Below are positions 52,912 through 63,016 of a DNA stretch of 64,000 nt, piece by piece (position 1 is the first letter of the stretch; every line of letters starts with the position of its first letter). Source of the stretch: Nitrospirota bacterium (GTDB taxonomy: Bacteria > Nitrospirota > Nitrospiria > Nitrospirales > Nitrospiraceae); assembly GCA_002737345.1 (NCBI GenBank), contig NSIK01000016.1, positions 8,158 through 72,157 of the forward strand, in the 5' to 3' direction. The position numbers and the translations under genes are program-made. The notes under the pieces were generated by a model that saw nothing but the letters and a program-made list of their open reading frames with translations, made no database searches and was not told the DNA's origin.

Positions 52912-53315
52912 GCGTGACTCCCTGCGACTTCTTCGACCAGGTCTTTCAATCGAGCGGAGAACTCATTGCGCGAGACGATTTTGGTCACGCCCAGCGCTCT
53001 GGCCCGGTTAAAGGTATCGACTTCTTCGTGATTGGCGAAGGCCAGGATGGGAATAGTTTTGAGTTGTGCGTCGGCTGCAAACGTTTCCAAGGCTTGAAAG
53101 GCGTTCAGGGTCTCGTCGTTCATGTTTAAAATGAAGGCGGCAGGGTTGTTGGTGGATGCCTTCTCGGCGATGTCCTGTTGTGTGCGAGCCCGTTCGAACT
53201 TGTAGCCCTTCGCTATCAGGGCGTCGCGAACTTTGGTGTAAAAGAAAATATCGGTGACACCGACAAGGATAGTTTTCCGGTCTGTCTTGTCTGTCTGGTG
53301 CGAATGTGTGGTCAT
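52908..53315 (-). CDS. CheY-like pseudo-receiver domain protein
   Basis: 135 residues with a single receiver-like fold (KTILVGVTDIFFYTKVRDALIAKG...PAAFILNMNDETLNAF...PILAFANHEEVDTFNRARALGVTKIVSRNEF). The usual phospho-acceptor Asp in the third strand appears to be Asn (FILNMND), and the conserved Lys is Arg-Asn in the last strand. Phosphorylation is thus unlikely. It overlaps ygfZ, suggesting a regulatory or structural role; unknown. Confidence 0.75.
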   Translation of the reverse strand: MTTHSHQTDKTDRKTILVGVTDIFFYTKVRDALIAKGYKFERARTQQDIAEKASTNNPAAFILNMNDETLNAFQALETFAADAQLKTIPILAFANHEEVDTFNRARALGVTKIVSRNEFSARLKDLVEEVAGSHA

Positions 53316-53387
53316 TGTGTGGGGCTGCTTTCGGATCAGAGTTGATGGATTTTCTTCATGACTGAACAGACAGACGAGATAGACCGG

Positions 53388-53903
53388 TCAGTTGAGAGAA
53401 CTGATCAGTCGGCCTAGAGCCTTCTTCGCCAAAGAGTAATTGGGATTGAGGGCCAGGGCTTTCTTGTAGGAGTCGATGGCCTCGGTCCAGCGGCCCTTAC
53501 GCTCGTAGACGCGACCCAGATTGAGGTGGGGGAAGGCCGGGCTCTCATACCGTTTCGCCTGCAGAGCCTTCTCGAACCAGACAATCGCTTCGTCCAGTTC
53601 GCCTTTTTCGATCAGATAGGCCCCGATATCGTTGTAGGGGTTGCCGAAGTCCGGGTCCTGCGAGATGGCCTTGTGACATTCTTCGATGGCATCATTGAGC
53701 CGGCCCATGAAGCTGTAGGTCCAGCCGAGGAAGGTATGAGCCTCGGCGGTCGGGTGAGTCTCAAGCGATTGCTTGTAGAGAGAGACGGCGGCTTCCAGCT
53801 CGCCTTTCATCTGCCGTTCATAGGCCTGCTGGAATAGCTGCCACGCTTCACGCTTGTCTTCTTCGCGGCCGCCGCCTTGTATCAGAAAATCTTGTACATC
53901 CAT
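53388..53903 (-). CDS. TPR-repeat protein
   Basis: 171 residues with three to four tetratricopeptide units (AWQLFQQAYERQMKGELEAAVSLYKQ, AEAHTFLGWTYSFMGRLNDAIEECHKAI, NPYNDIGAYLIEKGELDEAIVWFEKAL, HLNLGRVYERKGRWTEAIDSYKKAL). No signal peptide. A cytoplasmic protein-protein interaction scaffold; partner unknown. Repeat copy E begins only four bases before its ATG (transcriptional upstream). Confidence 0.88.
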   Translation of the reverse strand: MDVQDFLIQGGGREEDKREAWQLFQQAYERQMKGELEAAVSLYKQSLETHPTAEAHTFLGWTYSFMGRLNDAIEECHKAISQDPDFGNPYNDIGAYLIEKGELDEAIVWFEKALQAKRYESPAFPHLNLGRVYERKGRWTEAIDSYKKALALNPNYSLAKKALGRLISSLN

Positions 53904-53906
53904 AAT

Positions 53907-54031
53907 CAGGCCGATGAAAAATGTCCCCAGCGTTATTCTCAGTCGTGAGAACTCCTCAACGTACCCCTGAGGGTATGCCTCCGGGGTCGCACTCCCTGCG
54001 GCCTAGCTGGATGACCTTTTCGATCAGCCTG
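53907..54031 (+). repeat. Long-hairpin intergenic repeat, copy E (complete)
   Basis: The outer arms CAGGCCGATGAAAA and TTTTCGATCAGCCTG are inverted. The core CTCAACGTACCCCTGAGGG and TATGCCTCCGGGG match the family tip. It fills the gap between the thi4 stop and the TPR gene start. Confidence 0.8.
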
Positions 54032-54050
54032 CCTGAGCCGCGGGAATTGT

Positions 54051-54854
54051 TTATGCGCCCTTCAGTTTCTTCTTGATCAATTCGGCTCCGTAGCGTCCTG
54101 AGAGTAACATCGAGCCGAAGGCTGGACCCATGCGTGGCGTCCCATAGACTGCCGCCACGGCCAACCCGATCACGAAACAGTTGGGGTAGACTTCGCCGGT
54201 CCGGTCCATGATTTCCTGTTCCGATTGCGCGACCCACATGGCTCCGTTGCCTGGCACGGCCTTGTGGAGGTTCCGCTTATGCAAGAGCTCCACGACGATG
54301 GCATCGTGGCCTGTCGCATCCACTACGATTTTGCTTTCGAGGGCGATCGGGTCCACATGGATGGCATCGTGGCCTGCCATTTCCGCCGTCGTGCTGTTGA
54401 CCACCACCCCTTCGAGTATCCCGTCGCGCCGGATGATTAGATCCACCACTTTGGTGAGGTTCATGATCTTCGCTCCGCCTCGATAAGCCGCGGCGATCAA
54501 GGCGCCGGTGGCATGAGGGGGATCGACCATGTACATGCCTGCGCATTCCGTGATCTTCTTGCAGGGCACGCCGATTTCTTCGAGGATTTCATTAGCCGGT
54601 TCGCAGATCGTGGCCTTGTTCATGAGGTAGCCGCCAGACCAGAAGCCGCCGCCCAGGGAGAGGCTTTGCTCGACGACGACGGTTTTGAATCCCATTGCAG
54701 CCAGGTCATGGGCGCAGATCAGGCCGGACGGCCCGGCCCCGACGATGATCACATCGCTTTCGATGAGCTGATCGAACTCTTTGTAGTACTCCCGCGCGAT
54801 GTGGCGCGTGATATCTCGTTCTCTAAGTGGAGCTGGGGTCGGTGGCTTTGGCAT
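54051..54854 (-). CDS. thi4: Thiazole synthase Thi4, sulfide-type (His active site)
   Basis: Makes the thiazole moiety of thiamine from NAD and glycine. 267 residues from ATG 54854 with GGAG upstream. The Rossmann motif SDVIIVGAGPSGLICAHDLA is near residue 35. In the active-site loop the position of the yeast sulfur-donor Cys is a His (GHDAIHVDPIAL). This marks the catalytic iron-dependent type that uses external sulfide rather than self-sacrificing Cys. The conserved GGGFWSGGYLMNK and PRMGPAFGSMLLSG motifs are present. It follows thiC with repeat F between. Confidence 0.9.
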   Translation of the reverse strand: MPKPPTPAPLRERDITRHIAREYYKEFDQLIESDVIIVGAGPSGLICAHDLAAMGFKTVVVEQSLSLGGGFWSGGYLMNKATICEPANEILEEIGVPCKKITECAGMYMVDPPHATGALIAAAYRGGAKIMNLTKVVDLIIRRDGILEGVVVNSTTAEMAGHDAIHVDPIALESKIVVDATGHDAIVVELLHKRNLHKAVPGNGAMWVAQSEQEIMDRTGEVYPNCFVIGLAVAAVYGTPRMGPAFGSMLLSGRYGAELIKKKLKGA

Positions 54855-54873
54855 CGTGTATTCTCCGTTCAAC

Positions 54874-54993
54874 GGATCCTGAAAACGATCAGCAACTTCG
54901 TTCTCGGCTCATCGAAATCCTCAATGTACCCCTGAGGGCACGCTCCCGGTTTCGATTCACCTCGGCCTCGTTGGATGACCGTTTTGAGTATCC
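54874..54993 (+). repeat. Long-hairpin intergenic repeat, copy F (complete)
   Basis: Arms GGATCCTGAAAACGATCAGC and GTTGGATGACCGTTTTGAG-TATCC are inverted. The core GTTCTCGGCTCATCGAAATC, CTCAATGTACCCCTGAGGG matches copies C and E. It occupies the thi4-thiC gap, so it lies within the thiamine transcript (minus strand). Confidence 0.8.
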
Positions 54994-55002
54994 TCGCTTG
55001 TC

Positions 55003-56949
<1,947 letters not shown>

Positions 56950-56963
56950 TTAGTAAGCAGAAA

Positions 56964-56995
56964 TAAAAAAACCGCACCGAGAGAAGGGGGTGCGG
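56964..56995 (-). terminator. TPP-riboswitch terminator of thiC
   Basis: On the minus strand CCGCACC (56989-56995) pairs with GGTGCGG (56972-56978) around a CCCTTCTCTC loop and is followed by TTTTTTT. It lies between the riboswitch aptamer and the thiC start, matching a transcription-attenuation switch. Confidence 0.85.
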
Positions 56996-57020
56996 CAGAG
57001 AGACCAACAGTGTGTGGTTG

Positions 57021-57118
57021 TTCTCGCTTCCCTACGCTGGTATTACCCAGGTCAGGTTCTGAGGGTCGTCCGTTCGGGCGGACTCTCAGCCACATGGCTC
57101 CCCTAGCTTCGAGGGGCA
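57021..57118 (-). promoter_or_regulatory. TPP (THI-box) riboswitch upstream of thiC
   Basis: On the minus strand: GGGGAGCC, GGCTGAGAGT, then GACCCTCAGAACCTGACC, and TGGGTAATACCAGCGTAGGG. These are the conserved P2/J/P4 elements of the TPP aptamer. High thiamine pyrophosphate would favour the terminator at 56964-56995. Confidence 0.95.
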
Positions 57119-57221
57119 ATCGTATCGCTGGCCCCCTCCGTTGTCAACGGGGTATTAGGCCTATCGAGGGCGAACCGAGTGGGCCATCGCCCGCGTAGGA
57201 CTTCCTTGCAGGGCCGGTTGA

Positions 57222-57250
57222 TTGATTGTAGGGGAGCCCTAACGTAGAAT
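57222..57250 (+). promoter_or_regulatory. nadA promoter
   Basis: TTGATT (57222-57227), a 17-base spacer and TAGAAT (57245-57250), about 30 bases before nadA. Confidence 0.6.
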
Positions 57251-57280
57251 GGTGCTGGATGTCATTTCACTAGGGACGCT

Positions 57281-58384
57281 ATGCAAATTATCTCGACACT
57301 TCCGAAGCCGATCACGGACTATCAGCAACTATCTGCGGAGGAGCTTTTCCGCCGGGCGGTTGAGGCGAAACGTGTGCTCGGTGACCGGGTTATGATCCTG
57401 GGCCATAATTATCAACGGGATGAAGTGATTGAACATGCGGATTTCCGCGGGGATTCGCTTCTCTTGTCGAAGCTGGCAGCCGAACGGTCAGAGCGACCCT
57501 ACATCGTGTTTTGCGGCGTACATTTCATGGCCGAGACCGCCGATATCCTGAGCCGTTCCAAACAAACGGTCATCCTTCCAGACATGGCGGCAGGCTGTTC
57601 CATGGCGGACATGGCGGCCATTGAGCAGGTCGATCAATGTTGGGAGGAGCTGGGACGAATCATCCCCGTAGAAAAGACGGTCATGCCGGCGGTCTATGTG
57701 AATTCTGCCGCGGTACTCAAGGCCTTTTGCGGGGAACATGGCGGGATTACTTGCACTTCTTCCAATGCGCGGGCTGTGATGGAATGGTGCTGGGCCAGGC
57801 GGGAGAAGATCCTTTTCTTCCCGGACGAGCATCTGGGCCGCAATACGGGCAACAAGATGGGCCTGCCGCGAGAAGAGATGATCGTGTGGGACCCCTATCA
57901 ACCCAACGGGGGGAATAGCCGCGAGGCGATCAAGCGGGCGAAACTCATTCTCTGGAAAGGCCATTGTAGTGTGCACCAGATGTTTCAGTCCGTGCACATC
58001 GACAATTTCCGCAAACAGTATTCGGAGGGGAAGGTCATCGTCCACCCGGAATGCCACGAGGATGTCGTCAACAAGGCAGACCTCTCAGGCTCAACCGAGT
58101 TCATCATCAAGACTGTCACGGCGGCGCCAGCCGGGTCAGTCTGGGCGGTGGGAACGGAACTGAACCTGGTTAATCGATTAAAACGCGATCTCACCGACAA
58201 GAAGATTTTCTTCCTCTCCTCCACGGTCTGCCAATGTGCGACGATGTTCCGAATCGATGGAGCCCATCTCTGCTGGGCTCTGGAGAACCTTGTCGAAGGC
58301 CACGTCGTGAACCATATCGTCGTTCCGGACGATGAGAAGCGCTGGGCGAAGATTGCGCTGGACCGCATGATGGCGGTCAGTTAG
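57281..58384 (+). CDS. nadA: Quinolinate synthase NadA
   Basis: Condenses iminoaspartate with DHAP in NAD synthesis, with a labile 4Fe-4S cluster. 367 residues. The three cluster Cys are most likely in FCGVHFMAETADIL, GGITCTSSNA and TVCQCATMFRI. Active-site blocks ILGHNYQRDEVIEHADFRGDS and HPECHEDVVNKADLSGSTEF are intact. The stop codon abuts repeat copy G, which may serve as its 3' hairpin. Confidence 0.96.
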   Translation: MQIISTLPKPITDYQQLSAEELFRRAVEAKRVLGDRVMILGHNYQRDEVIEHADFRGDSLLLSKLAAERSERPYIVFCGVHFMAETADILSRSKQTVILPDMAAGCSMADMAAIEQVDQCWEELGRIIPVEKTVMPAVYVNSAAVLKAFCGEHGGITCTSSNARAVMEWCWARREKILFFPDEHLGRNTGNKMGLPREEMIVWDPYQPNGGNSREAIKRAKLILWKGHCSVHQMFQSVHIDNFRKQYSEGKVIVHPECHEDVVNKADLSGSTEFIIKTVTAAPAGSVWAVGTELNLVNRLKRDLTDKKIFFLSSTVCQCATMFRIDGAHLCWALENLVEGHVVNHIVVPDDEKRWAKIALDRMMAVS

Positions 58385-58507
58385 CGGGATCGTGAAAAAC
58401 GTTTCCAGCGTCATATTCGCATCGCTCAGACCCTCAACACGCCCCCAGATACGCCTCGGCCCTTCGCTCGCTGCGGCCTTGCTGGACGACGTTTTTGACG
58501 ATCCCGC
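58384..58507 (+). repeat. Long-hairpin intergenic repeat, copy G (complete)
   Basis: Excellent inverted arms: GCGGGATCGTGAAAAACG...TCCAGC (58384-58407) and GCTGGACGACG-TTTTTGACGATCCCGC (58481-58507). Family core CCTCAACACGCCCCCAGATA replaces the usual tip. It starts at the last base of the nadA stop. Confidence 0.8.
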
Positions 58508-58605
58508 ACCAAGGCTATGGGCTGGTGCCCTGGCTGCCATTCCGGTATATTCCTACCTCTGATTCCCATCACGTGCGCAGATTCTCTAGAGAGACCAGAT
58601 AGCCC

Positions 58606-61416
58606 ATGGATTACAAGGCAACGCTCAATCTTCCCAAGACCGATTTCCCCATGAAGGCGAACCTGCCGCAGCGGGAGCCTGAGCTCCTGGCTTCGTGGGA
58701 ACAGGAACGGCTCTACGAACAGATTCAGGAAGCGGGGAAGGGCCGACCCCTGTATGTCTTGCATGATGGGCCTCCCTACGCCAATGGCCGCATCCATATC
58801 GGTCACGCGCTGAACAAGATCCTCAAAGACATCATCATCAAATCGAAGACGATGGCCGGCTTCCAGGTGCCCTATGTGCCTGGCTGGGATTGCCATGGTC
58901 TGCCGATTGAACATCAAGTGCTCAAAGAGCTCGGAGACAAGAAAAAGACGCTCGATACTTCGGCCATTCGGAAACTCTGCCGAGAATATGCGGAGAAGTT
59001 CTATGCGATTCAGCGGGAAGAGTTTCAGCGGCTCGGTATCCTGGGCGATTGGCAGCGTCCCTATCTCACGATAAGTCCCGGCTATGAGGCTACGATCATT
59101 CGTGAGTTCGGCAAGTTAGTGGAGCGGGGAGGCGTCTATAAGGGACTCAAGCCGGTGCTCTGGTGCACGGCGGACCAGACAGCTTTGGCCGAGGCGGAAG
59201 TCGAATATGAAGACCATACCTCTCCCTCGGTTTATGTGAAGTTCCCGTTGGTCACGTCGCCCACGGTGCTGAGCAAGACCTTCCCCGGCATTTCGTTCCC
59301 CGCCGACATCAAGCTGGTCTCCGTCGTGATCTGGACAACCACCCCCTGGACCCTCCCGGCCAATCAAGCGGTCTGTCTCCATGCCGATATCGACTATGCC
59401 TTCGTCCACGTCGGCGACGAGGTGCTCATCGTGGCGGAGAAGCTGGTCGAGAGCATGGCGAAGGCCTGTAAGCTTGAAGGGGCGCGAGTGTTCGGGGTGA
59501 AGAAGGGGAAAGAAGGGTTCGAAGGAATCGAGACCCAACGGCCCATGAGCACCGGCCTCTCGCCGATTCTGCTCGGTGATTTCGTGACGCTTGAGCAGGG
59601 AACCGGCTGTGTCCATATTGCGCCGGGCCATGGCATGGAGGACTACATCCTCATTTTGGAGCACAATGCCAAGGCGACAGCGGGAGAAAAATTGGAGATT
59701 CTGGCGCCGGTGGACAATGGCGGGCGCTTTACCGAGATCGTCAAGGAATTTGCCGGCCAGCATGTGTTGAAGGCCAATCCGAAGATCGTGGATTTCCTCC
59801 AGGCTAACGGGCGGTTGCTGGGCCATGGCTCGCTGAAACATTCTTATCCCCATTGCTGGCGCTGCAAGAATCCCGTCATCTTCCGCGCCACCGAACAATG
59901 GTTCGTGTCGATGGAGACGAACGATCTCAGGAAAGAAACGCTGGCGGAGATCGAACGAGTCCGGTGGATTCCCTCCTACGGCCGTGATCGGATCAACGGG
60001 ATGATTCAGAATCGCCCCGATTGGTGTTTGTCGCGGCAACGGGTCTGGGGCGTGCCGATTCCCGGTTTTACCTGTACCGGTTGCCGGTTTGTCTTGGCAG
60101 CTCCGATGGTGATCGAGCACCTGGCGGCCTTGGTGGCAACCAAAGGGGCCGATGTTTGGTTCGAACAATCGGCAGCCGATCTGTTGCCCAAGGGCACGGT
60201 CTGTCCGAAGTGCGGGGGAGCTGATTTCGAAAAGGAGAGGGATATTCTCGACGTCTGGTTCGAGTCCGGGGTCAGTTATGCGGCGGTACTGAAGCCGCGC
60301 AAGTGGTGGCCGGCCGATCTCTATCTCGAAGGGTCGGATCAGCACCGGGGCTGGTTCCACAGCGCCTTGTTGGTCGGGGTCATGACGGATCGCCGCGCGC
60401 CGTACAAGGCCGTGTTGACCCATGGCTTCGTCCTCGATGGGCAGGGCAAGAAGATGTCCAAGTCGGCGGGGAACGTCGTCGCGCCGCAGGATGTCATTAA
60501 ACAGTCTGGCGCGGAAATTTTGCGGCTGTGGGTGTCGGCGCAGGATTATCGGGACGATCTCAGGATTTCGCCGGAAATCCTCACTCATATGGTCGAGGCC
60601 TATCGGAAGATCCGGAATACCTGCCGCTTTCTGTTGAGCAATCTGTACGACTTCAATCCGGAGAAGGACCGCATCCCTTATGAACAATTGCCTGAATTGG
60701 ATCGCTGGGCCCTGCATCGGTTGAGTGAGCTGATCCCGCGAGTCAGAAAATCCTACGACGACTTCGAGTTTCACACGATCTTCCATGCACTCAATAATTT
60801 CTGTTCGGTGGATCTGAGTTCCGTCTACCTCGATATTTTGAAGGATCGTCTCTATACCTTCCGGGCCGACTCGCCCTTGCGTCGCGGCTCGCAGACGGTG
60901 CTCTTCGAGATCCTTGTGGCCATGACGAAGCTGATGGCTCCGGTTTTGAGCTTTACGGCAGAAGAGATCTGGCGGACCCTGGCGACTCAGCCAGGCGGCA
61001 ACCAGGGGGTGCGCAGCGTCCATCTGAGCACATTTCCGGAGGTCCAGCCTCAATGGCAGGATGCCGCATTGGCTCAACGGTGGGAACGGCTCCTGGGCTA
61101 TCGCACGCAGGTACAGGGTGTGTTGGAAGGGAGTCGGCGGGATAAGGTTATCGGATCTTCGTTGGAGGCATCGGTGGAGCTTCGTGCCGATGTCGATAGC
61201 TACGAGTTCTTGCAGCCGTATCACAAGGACTTAACCACCCTCTTCATTGTTTCGCAGGTGAAGCTGATCGCCAGTGACAAGGCGAAAAACTTTTTAGAAA
61301 TTGTGGCGGCGAAGTCCTCGTTTGGAAAATGCGAACGCTGCTGGAACTATCGCGAGGCAGTAGGGCGAAACGCGAGTCATGCCACCCTGTGCGAACGGTG
61401 CGTGGAGGCGGTGTAG
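58606..61416 (+). CDS. ileS: Isoleucyl-tRNA synthetase
   Basis: Class I aminoacyl-tRNA synthetase. 936 residues. HIGH motif in [19 protein letters not shown]1 editing domain (residues about 200-400) with [19 protein letters not shown] in [12 protein letters not shown]. The C-terminal zinc ribbon uses [10 protein letters not shown] and CERC at the end. Length and layout are of the bacterial type. Two bases separate it from lspA. Confidence 0.97.
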   Translation: MDYKATLNLPKTDFPMKANLPQREPELLASWEQERLYEQIQEAGKGRPLYVLHDGPPYANGRIHIGHALNKILKDIIIKSKTMAGFQVPYVPGWDCHGLPIEHQVLKELGDKKKTLDTSAIRKLCREYAEKFYAIQREEFQRLGILGDWQRPYLTISPGYEATIIREFGKLVERGGVYKGLKPVLWCTADQTALAEAEVEYEDHTSPSVYVKFPLVTSPTVLSKTFPGISFPADIKLVSVVIWTTTPWTLPANQAVCLHADIDYAFVHVGDEVLIVAEKLVESMAKACKLEGARVFGVKKGKEGFEGIETQRPMSTGLSPILLGDFVTLEQGTGCVHIAPGHGMEDYILILEHNAKATAGEKLEILAPVDNGGRFTEIVKEFAGQHVLKANPKIVDFLQANGRLLGHGSLKHSYPHCWRCKNPVIFRATEQWFVSMETNDLRKETLAEIERVRWIPSYGRDRINGMIQNRPDWCLSRQRVWGVPIPGFTCTGCRFVLAAPMVIEHLAALVATKGADVWFEQSAADLLPKGTVCPKCGGADFEKERDILDVWFESGVSYAAVLKPRKWWPADLYLEGSDQHRGWFHSALLVGVMTDRRAPYKAVLTHGFVLDGQGKKMSKSAGNVVAPQDVIKQSGAEILRLWVSAQDYRDDLRISPEILTHMVEAYRKIRNTCRFLLSNLYDFNPEKDRIPYEQLPELDRWALHRLSELIPRVRKSYDDFEFHTIFHALNNFCSVDLSSVYLDILKDRLYTFRADSPLRRGSQTVLFEILVAMTKLMAPVLSFTAEEIWRTLATQPGGNQGVRSVHLSTFPEVQPQWQDAALAQRWERLLGYRTQVQGVLEGSRRDKVIGSSLEASVELRADVDSYEFLQPYHKDLTTLFIVSQVKLIASDKAKNFLEIVAAKSSFGKCERCWNYREAVGRNASHATLCERCVEAV

Positions 61417-61418
61417 TA

Positions 61419-61940
61419 ATGCGACGGTCCTTTCGCTATCTGCTCCTCGCTTTGCTCGCCGGCACGATTATCGTGATCGATCAGGTCACAAAACTCTCCA
61501 TCATGCAGTCCATGCGGCTGCATGAATCCATTCCGATCATTCAGGATTTCTTCAGCCTGACCTATATCCGTAACCCCGGCGCCGCCTTCGGTCTGCTGGC
61601 CAGCAGCAGCAACGCCTTTCGCATGGTGTTCTTCGGGGTGACCTCACTGATTGCTCTGGGCTTGCTAGGGACGATTCTCTTCCGGTTGTCGGAAAAGGAT
61701 TGGGTGGGACAGCTCAGTATTGCCGGGGTCCTGGGAGGGGCGATCGGGAACTTGATCGACCGGTTACGGTATGGGGAAGTGATCGACTTCCTCGATGTCC
61801 ATGTGAACTCCTATCATTGGCCTGCCTTCAATGTTGCCGACTCCGCAATCAGTGTAGGCGTCGTCTTCTTGATTATCCACTTCGCTTTCGAAAAGAAAGA
61901 CGAAGTACTTCTCTCGCAAGAATTCCCTCCCGCTTCTTAG
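61419..61940 (+). CDS. lspA: Lipoprotein signal peptidase LspA
   Basis: Aspartic protease that removes signal peptides of lipoproteins in the inner membrane. 173 residues with four membrane helices. Catalytic Asp residues in GAIGNLIDRLRYG and FNVADSAISVG; the conserved NPGAAFGLL loop is present. The start is ATG 61419 immediately after ileS; the many predicted lipoproteins in this window depend on it. Confidence 0.97.
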   Translation: MRRSFRYLLLALLAGTIIVIDQVTKLSIMQSMRLHESIPIIQDFFSLTYIRNPGAAFGLLASSSNAFRMVFFGVTSLIALGLLGTILFRLSEKDWVGQLSIAGVLGGAIGNLIDRLRYGEVIDFLDVHVNSYHWPAFNVADSAISVGVVFLIIHFAFEKKDEVLLSQEFPPAS

Positions 61941-62015
61941 CCGGCCGTCAAGCAGGCGGAGAATAAATCGCAGCCCTCCAGGGCGATCTGTGGGGTTGGG
62001 GGACTGGCAAATCTG

Positions 62016-62044
62016 TTGACAAAGTGAGGGGCTTGGCATACATC
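62016..62044 (+). promoter_or_regulatory. Promoter for the HhH lipoprotein gene
   Basis: TTGACA (62016-62021), a 17-base spacer and TACATC (62039-62044). The perfect palindrome CTATACGTATAG (62049-62060) sits around the predicted start of transcription and could be an operator. Confidence 0.55.
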
Positions 62045-62153
62045 AACACTATACGTATAGGTGGAAGCGATCCTCTTTTCTCACCAGGGCTTTTTGATGA
62101 GGGCGATAGCCGGTGTCTCTTGCAGGTGCCACGTTTAGTGGATGGGGGGGTGC

Positions 62154-62858
62154 ATGAAATTAGCATGGATGGCGGCGGTCGTTATGATCGGCGCAGTATC
62201 AATGGCCGGATGTGTCTCGCAAAGTAAATATAATGAAGCGGTGGTCGATGTCGATTCGGTCCGGTCCGAGCTAGAGAAGCTTCGCACACAGAAGAACTCG
62301 CTGGAACAACAAGTCAAAACGCTCAAGGAGCTCAACTCGAAGTTCGGGAATGAGGCTCAGGCCGCCCACGATGAGCTGGAGCGTATTGAGCATGGGCGCG
62401 ACAAGGAGCGCGCAAGCGCGGAGAGCCGGATTAAGGAACTCGAAGATCGCTTCAGGCAATTTGCCCTGCAGAACCGGGCGGTGCATGAGGAATATGAGGA
62501 TGTGAAGCGGCACAATCAAACCCTCAAGTCTCTGGTCGCTCGCTACCAGAAAGAGCTCAAGGACCAGTCCCGCTCTGCGGCAGGAACACTCGAGCCAACC
62601 GTTCCGACTCCGAACGCCTCATCGGTTGCGGCCCCTGCGCCCCCTGTGAGGAACGTGCCTCAGGTCCTGTCGTCTTCCATGAATATCAATACGGCCTCTG
62701 TTGGGGACATCGTATTGGTGCTTGGTCTCCCCAAGGACGTGGCCGATCGTATCGTGGCCAACCGTCCCTACCGGGTGAAGGGTGAGTTGGTGGCGAAGCA
62801 CGTGGTAACCAAAGATATTTTCGACATGATCAAGGACCGGATCAGTCTCGGCCCTTAA
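62154..62858 (+). CDS. Coiled-coil lipoprotein with C-terminal helix-hairpin-helix
   Basis: 234 residues from ATG 62154. The signal peptide ends in lipobox SMAGC. Residues about 25-145 are a long charged coiled coil (EKLRTQKNSLEQQVKTLKEL, DELERIEHGRDKERASAESRIKE). A Pro/Ala linker is followed by NINTASVGDIVLVLGLPKDV plus ADRIVANRPYRVKGELVAKH, a ComEA-like helix-hairpin-helix repeat usually tied to DNA or backbone contacts. It suggests an envelope-anchored coiled-coil protein; the DNA role is inference. Followed by a strong terminator. Confidence 0.82.
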   Translation: MKLAWMAAVVMIGAVSMAGCVSQSKYNEAVVDVDSVRSELEKLRTQKNSLEQQVKTLKELNSKFGNEAQAAHDELERIEHGRDKERASAESRIKELEDRFRQFALQNRAVHEEYEDVKRHNQTLKSLVARYQKELKDQSRSAAGTLEPTVPTPNASSVAAPAPPVRNVPQVLSSSMNINTASVGDIVLVLGLPKDVADRIVANRPYRVKGELVAKHVVTKDIFDMIKDRISLGP

Positions 62859-62879
62859 CTGATGTCATGGGGCAACACT

Positions 62880-62917
62880 CCAACAGGCCGTCCGCCACAG
62901 GGTGGACGGCCTGTTGG
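62880..62917 (+). terminator. Strong hairpin terminator
   Basis: CCAACAGGCCGTCCGCC pairs with GGTGGACGGCCTGTTGG around an ACAG loop (17 pairs with one G-U). A weak TTGTTGG tail follows. It ends the lipoprotein transcript. Confidence 0.75.
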
Positions 62918-62971
62918 TTGTTGGAACCGTTAAGAGGCCGTTGCGACTAGATGATTCCCGTCGGCCTTGTT

Positions 62972-62979
62972 GCTACAAT
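62972..62979 (+). promoter_or_regulatory. Extended -10 promoter for the efflux adaptor gene
   Basis: TGCTACAAT (TG extended -10, TACAAT at 62974-62979). No clear -35. It lies about 38 bases before the start codon. Confidence 0.5.
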
Positions 62980-63016
62980 GTCATTGGCGTAGACGAGGGA
63001 ACTGGAGAACGAATTA

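Noticed and set aside
59116-61224. 702-codon minus-strand open frame opposite ileS
   Set aside because: Very long but antisense to conserved isoleucyl-tRNA synthetase; no domain, low-complexity composition.
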